DNA of 64,000 bases from Porphyromonadaceae bacterium (GTDB taxonomy: Bacteria > Bacteroidota > Bacteroidia > Bacteroidales > UBA12481), in assembly GCA_007280905.1 (NCBI GenBank), contig QYQM01000039.1, positions 25,170-89,169 of the forward strand. The letters run 5' to 3'. Positions 1 through 9,787 of this stretch are shown piece by piece. The position numbers and the translations under genes were made by a program. The notes under the pieces are model-generated. The model was not told the origin of the DNA and ran no database searches. It saw only the letters and a list, made by a program, of their open reading frames with translations. Every line of letters starts with the position of its first letter. Within the stretch, counting starts at the first letter, position 1.

Positions 1-585
1 CAATGGAATATCTGGGTTTACAGCAAAAGTATCGAAATGCCGGATTCAGGTATATTGGCAACAAACTCATTTAATGAAGCCATAAATGCTCTAAAGAATG
101 GTCAAAAAGTATTTCTTAATCCTGATATTCAGGATATCAATGGTATAACAGGAAAGTTTGTGCCTGTATTCTGGAGTCCGGTCCATTTCCCTGACCAACC
201 TGGCACCATGGGAATCCTTGTAGATCCAAAACACGCTGCATTCCGGAATTTCCCCACCGATATTCATTCCAACTGGCAATGGTGGGACCTTTGTAAAAAT
301 TCAAAAACTTTTTTATTAGATAGTCTTGTAGTAGATCCCATTGTAACTGTAATAGATAATTTTTTCAAGAACCGGAGACTGGGAAATATTTTTGAAGCAA
401 AAGTGGGTGAGGGTAAACTGATATTCACCTCGATTGACTTGCACTCCAGCCTTGAATCCAGGCCGGTAGCCAGACAACTGAAATACAGCTTGCTTAAATA
501 TATGAACAGTGCTGACTTTAACCCTTCATCCTCCATTAAAGCAGAGGAGATTTTATCATTGTATTCAAAGCCGAACTATCATTGA
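1..585 (+). CDS. C-terminal part of a GH2-like glycoside hydrolase (5' end outside window)
   Basis: The reading frame is open from base 1, so the ATG at 37 is internal and the gene begins upstream of the window. About 195 residues remain. The pattern QWNIWVY near the start and NWQWWDL in the middle is typical of the C-terminal region of Bacteroidota glycoside hydrolases of the GH2 (beta-galactosidase-like) superfamily, after the catalytic barrel. No catalytic residue lies in this part, so substrate cannot be read from it. It converges with the HTCS regulator gene, with about 40 bp between the stops. A GH2-type enzyme fits a galactan or arabinogalactan locus together with the nearby GH30 gene, but that is inference. 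The family call is by recognition only. Confidence 0.6.
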   Translation, partial: QWNIWVYSKSIEMPDSGILATNSFNEAINALKNGQKVFLNPDIQDINGITGKFVPVFWSPVHFPDQPGTMGILVDPKHAAFRNFPTDIHSNWQWWDLCKNSKTFLLDSLVVDPIVTVIDNFFKNRRLGNIFEAKVGEGKLIFTSIDLHSSLESRPVARQLKYSLLKYMNSADFNPSSSIKAEEILSLYSKPNYH

Positions 586-626
586 ATTTGACTCCAATGA
601 TATTCCTTTTTTTTAAAATCTTGAAA

Positions 627-3600
627 TTAATCCGTAAAAGGATCGATGCTTACTTTTTTGTTTCTCAGGTAAAATGCCGGGTTAAGTCTGGCTTTTGTCC
701 TGTATTTTTTTGGGCTCATTCCAAACTGCTTTTTAAATGACTTACAAAAATAACTCAAATCATTGAAACCAGAGGCGTACGCAGCTTCCGACACATTTGC
801 TCCTTCTTTGACCATCATGATTTCAGCCGATTGCAGACGGATGTACCGAATAAATTCAACAGGAGACATACCGGTAAGGCTGGTAATTTTACGGTAAAGA
901 TTTGAAGTACTCATTCCGATTTCTTTACTAAGGGCCAGAACATTTATTTCTGTATTCATAATCTTCGACTCGATGATCGATTTGATATTATGAAGAAATT
1001 TTTCATCCAGAGCAGAAATCTCATTTGCTTCGGAAGCTGGCATACTTCCATGTGAATACCTCTTAATTAGTTTTTCCCTTTGTTCCAGAAGTGATTCTAC
1101 TCTGGTATAAAGGGTTCTCACATCTACAGGTTTGGATATATAGGAGTCCGCATTTGCGAGGTAACTTTCATACCGGGTTTCCTCATCAATTTTGGCCGTG
1201 AGCAGGATTACAATAATATGGCTGGTTTCGATGTTATTTTTGATCTTTTTACACATTTCGATACCATTTAAAACAGGCATCATCATATCAGTAATCACCA
1301 GGTCGGGCTGTTTATTCAGGCAAATATCATAACCCATTTCACCATTGTCTGCTTCAAGGGTGTTGTAATAATTTGAAAGATGTTTTTTCAAAAGTTTGCG
1401 AAAATCGGAATTATCCTCCACAATAAGGATAGTTTTCTTCCCGTCTGATTCTATCTCGCCGGTATATTCTTCCTCAACAGGCATGAGTGAATCATCATGG
1501 TCAATTATAAAATTCCTCGACTGGTAATTAATCTCCTCATATCTGATTTCATCCTTACTGTAAGCTTCAGCAGATACCGGGATGTTAACGGAAAATTTAG
1601 CTCCGAGGTTTTCTTCATTCTGAACCGTAATAAATCCTTTATGGTTTTCTACAAGGTTTTTAGCCAGAGCAAGCCCGATACCCGCTCCAAAAGTTTTTCC
1701 TGTAACAGATTTAACCTGGTAAAATCTTTCAAATACCTGATCCAACTTTTCGGGTTCGATACCTTTACCGGAATCAATAACATCCAGCTTTAGCCAGCTA
1801 ATATTTTCCTTATCAAACAACTGGTAGTTAATGACGATTTTCCCATTCTCGGGTGTATACCGTAAGGCATTCGATAACAGGTTACAAACGATCTTATCCA
1901 TTTTATCCGGATCAAAATAGATGGTCTGATCTCCATTCCCATTGACAATTACAGAAATATTCTTTTTTTCAGCCAGTGGTTTCAGGTTAATACAGATCTG
2001 TTCGATGAAAATATCTATTCTTCCAGACGACACCACGGGCATCATACTTCCACTCTCAACTTTTCTAAAGTCCAGGAGCTGGGAAATGAGATGCATAATA
2101 CGGTTTACATTCCGCTCCATTATCTGCAGGCGCGGTTTATCCAGTACCATTTTGGAAATGAGGTCTTCAACAGCAAAGGAAAGAACAGACAATGGCGTCA
2201 GCAGCTCGTGTGAAATATTAGTGAAAAACCTGAATTTGAACTGATTTATGTTCTCTTCCTTTTTCCTTTCAATTTTTTCAATTTCATAAGCCTGCTTAAT
2301 CTTAATATCATTGATAAGAAATAAATAAATCGTAATAAGAATCGCGATAAAGACTATGGAATAAATCACAATTGCCCACCATGACATCGCCGGATGCGGT
2401 TTTACCCGGATGGATATAGCCACAGGAGCCTCATTCCATAAATCACTACTGTTGGACGCTTTTAACCTGAGTGTATAATATCCCGGGGGAATATGAGAGT
2501 AACTCACCGCCCTTCCTTCAAAATTTGTCATGTTCCATCCCGCATCCAGCCCATCCATCATATATGCATATTTATTCTTGCCGGGCTGGGAAAATGAAAG
2601 TGCTGAAAACTCTACAATAATGCTATTCTGATTATTTTTCAGGTTAAGTCCGTTTTCCAGGGCTTCATATACATTGATCTGTTCGTTTGAAACCCAAATA
2701 CCGGTAACCACAACCGGAGGAATGTATGTGTTGCTCAATAAGTTGTAGGTTTCGAATACGTTAAAACCATAGTATCCTCCCACGAAAATCCTGCCATCCT
2801 TTGATTTAAAGGATGCCCCGTCGATGAAGACATTACTGAGAAGACCATCCTCAGTTGTGAAAATCTCCACCTGTTGCTCCTCTGGTGTCCTTTGCCTGAA
2901 CCTGACCAGCCCGTTGTTGGTTGTAAGCCATAAGTTATCCCCTTCCTCAATGATATCAAAAACCGCATCCCCTCTCAGTCCGGCTTCCCTTGTAAAATGA
3001 GTGAATGTTTCATTGTCCGGGTTATACAATGCAATTCCTGCGGTCCCTGTGCCAATCCATATCTGCTGATGCCTATCTTCCAGGATGGCATAGACAATAT
3101 TGCTCCTGATGGATCCGGGATTGCCTCTGTCGGTGAAATAATGCTTAAAACTCAAGGGATAATGGTGCCCGTCAATATTCTTCACTTTATTAAGGGCGCC
3201 ACCGACTGTGCCAATCCAGATGTTTGAATCTGAATCTTCGAAAATAGCGCTTACATATTCACCTGCAATAGAATTCGGATTACCGTTCTCAGGCAAATAA
3301 CGGTAAATCCGGTATGTAAATTCTTTATCATCCCCAACAAATTTAAAAAGCCCGTTGTTTGTCCCAACCCAAATATTTCTGAACTGGTCCTCATAAATTG
3401 CATTGATCATTCTGCTTCGGTCACCGGTAACAGAATCATATTGCAAAAAATGATCTGTCTTACCGGTAATTGCAGATATTATGAATAATCCGTTATACCT
3501 GGTACCAATCCAGAGGCCTCCGAACTTATCCAAATAAAAACAGGTTGCAGCATTAAGCTCTTTGGGAATATCCTTAAACCTCGGAAGATCCGTGAAGGGA

Positions 3601-4880
3601 ATAAACCTCTTTTCTGACATAATATATTTCCCAAAACCTAAACCATTAACACCAACAAGTAATGATGAATCAATATCAACAATGAATGACCTGATGGACT
3701 GTGTCTCACGGAATTCAATTATTTTCGGAATAGTAAAGGCATCTATCTTTCGCAAACCCGGGTCAATTTTATCCAGTCCTCCTCCCCCGGTTGCTATCCA
3801 AATGATCCCGGAGCGGTCCTCAAGGATCGAGAAAAGATCGTTGTTAGAAATGCTGCCGGAGCTGTCACCGCTCTGAATTAAGTGAACCTCCGGTTTATTT
3901 GTTTCATGATTCTGAATTATGTTTAATCCATACGGAGTACCTGCCCAGATTGAACCTTCATTATCTTCATACAGGCAATAAATAATATTGCTTGAGAGCG
4001 AAAAACCCCCTCCGTCATTCTGCGAGTAATGCTGCAAAATCTCAAGCGATTTATAATCATGAATACGTACCTTGAAAAGACCTCCCTCCCACGTTCCAAG
4101 CCAATAATTTCCCAAGCGGTCTTCCAGAATTCTCACCACCCGGTTGGTGGAATCGTTCAATCTTGATTCCTCACCCATGAGAAGGTGTTGAAAATCATCC
4201 TTTTCTTCATCATAGATAAAAAGACCATTACCCCACGTTCCGATAAGGACCCTTCCATTCCTGTCTTCATATGTGTATGAAATGGTACCGAAAGGATTAT
4301 TTTTACCCGGACGTTCAGTGTCTGAGAATGAAACCATCTTACCTCGTTCAGGATAATAAAGATTCAACCCTCCAAATGAAGAAATCCAGATCCTTCCCCT
4401 GGAATCACAGAAGATATGGTTAATATTATTGTCCATGATTGCGAGACCGGATGGGTCATTACGGTCGATAATAGTAACAGCTTGCGTCTGCTTGTTAAGG
4501 ACATTGATGCCGGAATGATCTGTCCCAAACCATAAATTGCCCGCCTTATCCTCAGCAATGCAATTGAAATCTACCGAGTTAAAGCTTTTCTCTTTATCAT
4601 ATTCGGGTTTATAAATGGTTGTCTTGTAACCGTCAAACCGGTTTATCCCGTTATCGGAGGCGATCCACAGGTAACCCTCCCCATCCTGCCACAGAGCTTT
4701 CAGATTATCAGAAGAGAGTCCGGAGTTAATATTGAACCGCTGAATAATATACCTATTCCCGTCAAAAGGACCTGCAAGAAGACTCCCTGCAGCTATGAGC
4801 AAGCAGACAATTGAAGCCCTCAAGTTTCTGTCAGTCAATATGCGGAACAATTCTTTCATCCTGATAACCTTTGTTGGCAA
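627..4880 (-). CDS. Hybrid two-component system regulator (HTCS)
   Basis: A one-protein sensor-regulator of 1417 aa, a usual length for Bacteroidota HTCS proteins that control polysaccharide loci. After an N-terminal hydrophobic segment come many periplasmic two-component propeller repeats (LWIGT, IWVGT, IWIGT motifs) to about residue 720, then a Y_Y_Y-type domain, a membrane span around 805-835, a HisKA domain with HELLTPL (His about 891), an ATPase domain (NLLSNALRYTPE, DSGKGI, GAGIGLA), a receiver domain with phospho-acceptor Asp about 1198 in ITDMMMP, and a C-terminal AraC helix-turn-helix ending SPKKYR. It should bind an oligosaccharide in the periplasm and activate the adjacent locus. 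It is divergent from the GH30 gene, so its likely target is the operon to the right. Confidence 0.95.
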   Translation of the reverse strand: MPTKVIRMKELFRILTDRNLRASIVCLLIAAGSLLAGPFDGNRYIIQRFNINSGLSSDNLKALWQDGEGYLWIASDNGINRFDGYKTTIYKPEYDKEKSFNSVDFNCIAEDKAGNLWFGTDHSGINVLNKQTQAVTIIDRNDPSGLAIMDNNINHIFCDSRGRIWISSFGGLNLYYPERGKMVSFSDTERPGKNNPFGTISYTYEDRNGRVLIGTWGNGLFIYDEEKDDFQHLLMGEESRLNDSTNRVVRILEDRLGNYWLGTWEGGLFKVRIHDYKSLEILQHYSQNDGGGFSLSSNIIYCLYEDNEGSIWAGTPYGLNIIQNHETNKPEVHLIQSGDSSGSISNNDLFSILEDRSGIIWIATGGGGLDKIDPGLRKIDAFTIPKIIEFRETQSIRSFIVDIDSSLLVGVNGLGFGKYIMSEKRFIPFTDLPRFKDIPKELNAATCFYLDKFGGLWIGTRYNGLFIISAITGKTDHFLQYDSVTGDRSRMINAIYEDQFRNIWVGTNNGLFKFVGDDKEFTYRIYRYLPENGNPNSIAGEYVSAIFEDSDSNIWIGTVGGALNKVKNIDGHHYPLSFKHYFTDRGNPGSIRSNIVYAILEDRHQQIWIGTGTAGIALYNPDNETFTHFTREAGLRGDAVFDIIEEGDNLWLTTNNGLVRFRQRTPEEQQVEIFTTEDGLLSNVFIDGASFKSKDGRIFVGGYYGFNVFETYNLLSNTYIPPVVVTGIWVSNEQINVYEALENGLNLKNNQNSIIVEFSALSFSQPGKNKYAYMMDGLDAGWNMTNFEGRAVSYSHIPPGYYTLRLKASNSSDLWNEAPVAISIRVKPHPAMSWWAIVIYSIVFIAILITIYLFLINDIKIKQAYEIEKIERKKEENINQFKFRFFTNISHELLTPLSVLSFAVEDLISKMVLDKPRLQIMERNVNRIMHLISQLLDFRKVESGSMMPVVSSGRIDIFIEQICINLKPLAEKKNISVIVNGNGDQTIYFDPDKMDKIVCNLLSNALRYTPENGKIVINYQLFDKENISWLKLDVIDSGKGIEPEKLDQVFERFYQVKSVTGKTFGAGIGLALAKNLVENHKGFITVQNEENLGAKFSVNIPVSAEAYSKDEIRYEEINYQSRNFIIDHDDSLMPVEEEYTGEIESDGKKTILIVEDNSDFRKLLKKHLSNYYNTLEADNGEMGYDICLNKQPDLVITDMMMPVLNGIEMCKKIKNNIETSHIIVILLTAKIDEETRYESYLANADSYISKPVDVRTLYTRVESLLEQREKLIKRYSHGSMPASEANEISALDEKFLHNIKSIIESKIMNTEINVLALSKEIGMSTSNLYRKITSLTGMSPVEFIRYIRLQSAEIMMVKEGANVSEAAYASGFNDLSYFCKSFKKQFGMSPKKYRTKARLNPAFYLRNKKVSIDPFTD

Positions 4881-4895
4881 AGTTTAACATTTCAG

Positions 4896-4903
4896 CAAAG
4901 ATA
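4896..4903 (-). promoter_or_regulatory. Bacteroidota -7 promoter box for the HTCS gene
   Basis: Read on the minus strand the bases are TATCTTTG, a perfect match to the Bacteroidota -7 consensus TAnnTTTG. It lies 15 nt before the HTCS start codon. No clear -33 TTTG element is visible at the expected distance. Confidence 0.45.
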
Positions 4904-4955
4904 GGAATCCATAGGTTTGAAAAAACATGCATGATTTAACCCAAAAATTGAACTA

Positions 4956-4985
4956 TTTGTTACACTCACTCTACAAGTATATTTC
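4956..4985 (+). promoter_or_regulatory. Putative promoter of the GH30 gene
   Basis: TTTG at 4956-4959 is followed after 18 bp by TATATTTC at 4978-4985, close to the -33 and -7 elements of Bacteroidota. The -7 box lies so close to the ATG at 4999 that transcription starting about 7 nt downstream favours the second in-frame ATG at 5014, where a standard signal peptide begins. Confidence 0.4.
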
Positions 4986-4998
4986 ATAATTTGGAACG

Positions 4999-7173
4999 AT
5001 GCAGCAATACAAAATGAAAAGAATCAGGAGCATATTTTTAATCGTTCTCACAGCAGGCATGCTTCACCCTGTTTTTGCACAATCTGTATTGATTGATCCT
5101 GCAGTACGGTACCAGGTTGTCGATGGCTGGGGAGGATCTTTGTGCTGGTGGGCTAATATTATGGGCGGATATAGTGATATTGATGTTTTGAAAATAGGTG
5201 ATTGGGTTACAGATCCCCAGGGCCTCAATATGAATATCTTCAGGTTCAACATTGGCGGAGGCGATGCCCTTGACCATACTCATATGCGTGGTGACGGTGG
5301 CAATATGCCCGGTTACAAAATATCGGCATCAAGCCCTTACGACTGGTCCCGGGATGTCAATCAGCGAAGGATACTGCAGCAGCTTATTCAATCCCGAATC
5401 AGTCAGACCGGTGTAAACGATATCATTGTGGAGGCATTTTCCAATTCACCACCCTGGTGGATGACCCGCAGCGGTTGCTCTTCAGGTAGTGTTGAAGGGA
5501 ATGTCACAAATCTGAAGTCAGATATGTTCGATGATTTTGCCGTTTATCTTACCGATATCGTAGAATATTATCATGACAGTTTAGGAATTACCTTCCAGAC
5601 CATTGAACCTTTTAACGAACCATTTTCCAACTGGTGGAAAGCTTACGGAGGACAGGAAGGATGTTATTTCGGACAGGCCAACCAGGAAAAGATGATCCGG
5701 GAACTATACACTCAGTTGCAAACAAAAGATATGCTGGGATATTGCGGTATTACTGCGATGGATTCCAATACCCTGGATGAATGTTTTAACGGCATCACCG
5801 CTTATAAATCAGCAGGAGATGTTCTGCCGAAAATCATAAAAATCAATACGCACAGCTATTTCGGAAGTGTAAATTCAAGGATCAACCTCGCCACTTTTAG
5901 CCATACGAATACTATCAGGCTTTGGCAGTCCGAGTCAGGACCATTGAATATGTCAGGTACCGCAGAGGAATTGATCCTCTCAATGGCAGCAAGGATCATT
6001 AAAGACATAAAAGAAATGAAATGTGAAGCATGGATTGACTGGCAGATTGCTGCTGACCAGAGTCCTGTATGGGGATTGATCGTTGGTAAATATTCAGATA
6101 TAATGCACCCGGTTTCGAAGGATGATGGCTACTATATACGCTCACAGTTCTCCCGTTTTATTAAACCCGGCTATTCTATCATTGACTGCAAAGATCCGAA
6201 TACTCTTACAGCTATCAGTGTTGATGAATCCGAGCTTGTAATTGTTATTTGTAACGAATCAGCTGTTGAAACCGGCCATAGTTATGACCTGGGAGCTTTT
6301 AAATCGGTCGGGCCGAATGTTCAGAGGTTCAGGTCAGGGAAGGTGAATGATTCCTATACTGAAAAACTGGTAAAAAGTAATATCTCCCTGACATCTGATA
6401 TACTGGATTATACTGCACCCAAATATTCAGTCACCACTTTCGTTATCCCGGTTGAGATTTCGGCTTCTTCAATTTCCGAAGGAAGGTATTACATCAAAAA
6501 TAAAGCCGGCGGTAAGTATGTTGGGATTCAGGGAGCATCCACCAACCTGGGAGGATTACTGGTGGTTACCGGAGATTCGCCCCAGAGCAATTCCTCATTT
6601 GACATAAGCATGGATGTGATCAACGGTGGTTATATGATTAAACCCGCACACAATGCACCTGCACAAAATTATGTGCTCGATGTGGAAGGCGTCTCCAACC
6701 TCGACAGGGCGAATATCATGCAATACTCAGATTGGGGAGGTGAAAACCAGCGGTTTCATTTCGTTCACCTCGAAAAAGATTATTATAAAATCATTATCCA
6801 TAAAAGCATGAAATGCTGGAGCATCCCTGGTAATATGTATGATCCTGGAACGCCGGTATTGCAGATGACCTGGGATTACGGAGATAATTCAATCTGGGAG
6901 ATTCTCCAATTCCCCACATCAATCATGGGTAACGAAATTAAAACCGGGTTAAAAGTTTTCTATAACGCAGGTATACTGAATATCCGGTCAATCGACGGCA
7001 TGATGCTTGCAGATCTGTTTGTCTTTAATGTTTTGGGGGAAATTATCAGGTATGCACAAAACATCGGGAACTCCGATTATTCTTTCCCAATAGATATTGA
7101 TCCGGGGATTTACTTTGTAAAGGCCACAATGGCTGACGGAGTAACTGCCAATAACAAATTTGTCAGATTATAA
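4999..7173 (+). CDS. GH30 glycosidase (endo-beta-1,6-galactanase-like) with ricin-type lectin domain and T9SS sorting domain
   Basis: A secreted enzyme of 724 aa. A signal peptide ends near VFAQ; the first residues could be dropped by starting at the Met at 5014. The catalytic domain (about 25-490) has the GH30 pattern: VVDGWGGSLCWW, SNSPPWWMT.SGCSSG, acid/base Glu about 207 in PFNEPF, nucleophile Glu about 312 in WQSESGP. The SGCSSG and QEGC stretches recall fungal endo-beta-1,6-galactanases of GH30, hence a beta-1,6-galactan guess. Residues about 495-640 look like a ricin-type carbohydrate-binding fold (YYIKNKAGGKYV, repeated W/Q motifs). The end (IDPGIYFVKAT) is a type A T9SS sorting domain, so the protein probably crosses the outer membrane by the Por system. 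It is the first gene right of the regulator. Confidence 0.85.
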   Translation: MQQYKMKRIRSIFLIVLTAGMLHPVFAQSVLIDPAVRYQVVDGWGGSLCWWANIMGGYSDIDVLKIGDWVTDPQGLNMNIFRFNIGGGDALDHTHMRGDGGNMPGYKISASSPYDWSRDVNQRRILQQLIQSRISQTGVNDIIVEAFSNSPPWWMTRSGCSSGSVEGNVTNLKSDMFDDFAVYLTDIVEYYHDSLGITFQTIEPFNEPFSNWWKAYGGQEGCYFGQANQEKMIRELYTQLQTKDMLGYCGITAMDSNTLDECFNGITAYKSAGDVLPKIIKINTHSYFGSVNSRINLATFSHTNTIRLWQSESGPLNMSGTAEELILSMAARIIKDIKEMKCEAWIDWQIAADQSPVWGLIVGKYSDIMHPVSKDDGYYIRSQFSRFIKPGYSIIDCKDPNTLTAISVDESELVIVICNESAVETGHSYDLGAFKSVGPNVQRFRSGKVNDSYTEKLVKSNISLTSDILDYTAPKYSVTTFVIPVEISASSISEGRYYIKNKAGGKYVGIQGASTNLGGLLVVTGDSPQSNSSFDISMDVINGGYMIKPAHNAPAQNYVLDVEGVSNLDRANIMQYSDWGGENQRFHFVHLEKDYYKIIIHKSMKCWSIPGNMYDPGTPVLQMTWDYGDNSIWEILQFPTSIMGNEIKTGLKVFYNAGILNIRSIDGMMLADLFVFNVLGEIIRYAQNIGNSDYSFPIDIDPGIYFVKATMADGVTANNKFVRL

Positions 7174-7237
7174 ACAATTTAAATAGGTTGATATTGACTG
7201 CCATTAAAATTCATTTTACTAATTAAAACAATTCATT

Positions 7238-9226
7238 ATGAAAAAAATCTCTACTATTCTGGTCTTTCTGCTAGGCACAAGTTTTTTTGCCTCAGCTCAA
7301 GAAACCCTGTGGACAGGTGAAACAACACCCGAAGCGATAACCTATTACGATATGGTTGGGTGGACGAAAACTGATCCTGGCCTTGCCGGAAAATATTTCA
7401 ATTTTGGAACAGCGGAAGCAATTTCCTATTCATCTATTGTAGATAATCCGCAAAAAACGGGTATGAACAAATCAAATAAAGCTCTGATTCTAAAATCATT
7501 AATGGGCAAATCATGGTGGCCCGATTTTTTTCTTTTTAGTTTAGCAGCTCCCGTTTCTATCACCTCAACCAACAGATATTTACATATTTTGCATTACAGA
7601 CAAAATCTGAATCAAGGTTATAGTGTAAATATCAATAAACAACAAACGTGGGAAGATGCCGATAAAGGAACCAAAAGATTTGATGGAAATCTTGAAAAAG
7701 CCAGCCAGTGGGAAGACATTGTTATTGACCTTGTATGGTTTAAGGACAATGCCGAGTCTTTGAAAGAAATTTGTGTCTTGATGGACAAAAACTGGGGTGG
7801 CGGAGCTGAAGACCCAACCGATTATTATTTTGATGAGGTTGTACTGAACAATGATCCTATTCAAAGGGGTGTCACTAACTTGCTTACGGGTGAAAAAACT
7901 CCTGAGGCTATCACTTACTACGACTTTGTGGAATGGGCGATTGCTGACGCAGCACAAATTCCTGCCTGGTATGTTGACTTTGGTGGCGGAAAGTATACCA
8001 CATTTGTTGATAACCCGGAAACAGCGGGAATCAATAAAACAGCTAAAAGCCTGTATATGGCTACTACAAAAGGAGTTGACTGGTGGGGGAATTTCCTTAA
8101 TTTCAGGTTGGGAACACCGATCACCATCACTGAAGACACCCGTTACCTGCATATGTTCCATTACAGGGAAATCCTGAATAATGGCTGGAGTGTGAGCCTG
8201 AATGTGAATGAACCGCTGCAGGATGCCGACAAAGGCAAACTCAGGTTTGACGGCAATAATTCAGCAACAGGTAAGTGGGAAGATATTGTGATCGACCTTA
8301 AATACCTGATCGACAATTCTGTCCCCCTGGAAAAGATGTGTATTATTGTGGATAAGGACTGGGATGGACCAAGGGATAATCCAGCTACCAAATATTATTT
8401 TGATGAGATCGTTCTGAGTAATGATCCTCTTCAACGTGGTGTAACTATTCTTGCAGGAACTGACCTCCTCAATTGTCAGGATCAATCCCAGATCGACGCA
8501 CTGACATTCGATACTCAGAATGCTACCAATACCTACGAAATTATCGATAATCCATTCACAACCAGTACGGTTGATTCCGACGGAAAAGTTCTGAAGTTTC
8601 ATAAGAGTGTTGATGCTTCCTGGTGGCAGGGTATGAAAGTATCCTTCCCTGGAATCCACATGATCACTTATGGTGAAAAACAGTATCTGCATGTGTTTGT
8701 GCGCACTGATACTATCTGCAATATCCAGTTGCATATGATTGACAACGCTGATGTTGAGCATACTGAAATGTTTGTTTATCCTAAAGATGAGATCGATGGG
8801 GATTGGTTCGACCTGGTTTGGGATTTGAGCAGTTACATTGCTGTAAAAGCCATTACCGTAAGATTCGACGTGCGGGTGGATGCAAGTCAGAACTGGATCA
8901 ACAATACACCTGCCAGGGATTTCTATATGGATGACGTTACCCTCGATGCTAATCCGGACCAGCGTGAAAATACCTCATCCATTGGCATTGAACTGTCGAA
9001 AATGGCCGAGATGCTGGTGTACTCAATGAACAAGACCATTTATTTCTCATTACCGAATGCTTCCCGCGCTTATATATATGACCTGTCAGGAAGAAATGTT
9101 GTTTCACAAACACTGAATGGAGGTTCTGATTTGAATGCAATCTCCGTTCCTGATAACGGTATATATATACTCAAAGTTGGAACAAAGGACGGGAAAGTGT
9201 CTACTGTTAAAATCTTTGTAAAGTAA
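7238..9226 (+). CDS. Secreted protein with three tandem ~190-aa repeats and T9SS sorting domain
   Basis: 662 aa with a signal peptide (to SSFFASAQ). Residues about 22-213, 214-403 and 404-575 are three related copies. The first two are close (TGEKTPEAITYYD, WWGNFLNF, YLHMFHYRE, WEDIVIDL, YYFDEIVLSNDP), the third is more diverged. Each copy ends with a strand containing DPxQRG. The size, tryptophan-rich strands and repetition suggest beta-sandwich carbohydrate-binding modules, but I do not recognise a named family and see no catalytic motif. The last 75 residues (YIYDLSGRNVV, GIYILKVGT) form a T9SS type A sorting domain. It follows the GH30 gene by 64 bp and probably shares its transcript, ending at the strong hairpin just downstream. 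A surface glycan-binding role is inference. Confidence 0.7.
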   Translation: MKKISTILVFLLGTSFFASAQETLWTGETTPEAITYYDMVGWTKTDPGLAGKYFNFGTAEAISYSSIVDNPQKTGMNKSNKALILKSLMGKSWWPDFFLFSLAAPVSITSTNRYLHILHYRQNLNQGYSVNINKQQTWEDADKGTKRFDGNLEKASQWEDIVIDLVWFKDNAESLKEICVLMDKNWGGGAEDPTDYYFDEVVLNNDPIQRGVTNLLTGEKTPEAITYYDFVEWAIADAAQIPAWYVDFGGGKYTTFVDNPETAGINKTAKSLYMATTKGVDWWGNFLNFRLGTPITITEDTRYLHMFHYREILNNGWSVSLNVNEPLQDADKGKLRFDGNNSATGKWEDIVIDLKYLIDNSVPLEKMCIIVDKDWDGPRDNPATKYYFDEIVLSNDPLQRGVTILAGTDLLNCQDQSQIDALTFDTQNATNTYEIIDNPFTTSTVDSDGKVLKFHKSVDASWWQGMKVSFPGIHMITYGEKQYLHVFVRTDTICNIQLHMIDNADVEHTEMFVYPKDEIDGDWFDLVWDLSSYIAVKAITVRFDVRVDASQNWINNTPARDFYMDDVTLDANPDQRENTSSIGIELSKMAEMLVYSMNKTIYFSLPNASRAYIYDLSGRNVVSQTLNGGSDLNAISVPDNGIYILKVGTKDGKVSTVKIFVK

Positions 9227-9235
9227 ATTAATGTT

Positions 9236-9284
9236 AATAAGGATGTCTCAAAAGCTGGTTTGAATTTTTTGAGACATCCTTATT
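9236..9284 (+). terminator. Perfect 18-bp hairpin terminator
   Basis: Arms 9236-9253 and 9267-9284 are exact reverse complements (18 bp) around a 13-nt loop, followed by a T-rich stretch. The A/T ends make it a plausible bidirectional terminator. It starts 10 nt after the stop of the T9SS repeat protein and separates GH30 plus the repeat protein from the lipoprotein-SusCD genes. Confidence 0.85.
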
Positions 9285-9340
9285 TTCTTAAAAATGACAG
9301 GCCTTCCGGTTGTTTTTACCTGATAATTAATTCTTATCGA

Positions 9341-9745
9341 ATGAAAGCAGTTGCTTTAAAAGTATTAACGCTTTGTATACTCACTTTAGTTGCATTTTCC
9401 TGCAACAAAGAAGACCCGGGCATTGCGGATCAGTTAATTGGCAAATGGACTCTGACTGACAAAACGGTCGGCAATGATCCGGTTATACTCAGTGATTGCG
9501 AGAAGCGAAGTACCATTGAATTCCAGGTGAATAATTTCTGCCTGCTGTACGATGCCTGTACTGGTGACACAACAAATTCAGGCTGGAACTATAAATATGA
9601 GATGCTGAATATATCGGTACACCTGCCGGCAGCATACTATATAGAACAACTCGATAATACTGACCTGAAAGTCAGAAGAAACGATATTTCCCCTTCGGGG
9701 GACCTGCAGGTTACTGTTCTTTCCTATTCAAAAGAACTTAAATAA
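9341..9745 (+). CDS. Lipocalin-like lipoprotein
   Basis: The start at 9341 is chosen because it begins a clear lipoprotein signal (MKAVALKVLTL..VAFSCNK, Cys lipobox); the longer frame from 9260 would run through the terminator. The mature part (about 115 aa) begins with LIGKWTLTDK and has a conserved Cys pair (SDCEKRSTIEF, LYDACTGD), the pattern of small lipocalin-like domain lipoproteins of Bacteroidota. It is a paralogue of the next gene, with the same order: Cys, strand, Cys, G.W. These proteins are often encoded in Sus-type loci; ligand and role are unknown. Confidence 0.65.
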   Translation: MKAVALKVLTLCILTLVAFSCNKEDPGIADQLIGKWTLTDKTVGNDPVILSDCEKRSTIEFQVNNFCLLYDACTGDTTNSGWNYKYEMLNISVHLPAAYYIEQLDNTDLKVRRNDISPSGDLQVTVLSYSKELK

Positions 9746-9787
9746 TCGATTCTGATCCTATAAAATCGAGTAAAATCCGAACGATAT

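Noticed and set aside
2735..3227. Open frames opposite to the HTCS gene
   Set aside because: They lie wholly inside a convincing 1417-codon gene and show no family signature; they are shadows.
9260..9340. Longer start for the first lipocalin-like lipoprotein
   Set aside because: It lies inside the perfect hairpin terminator and would bury the lipobox; the ATG at 9341 is preferred.
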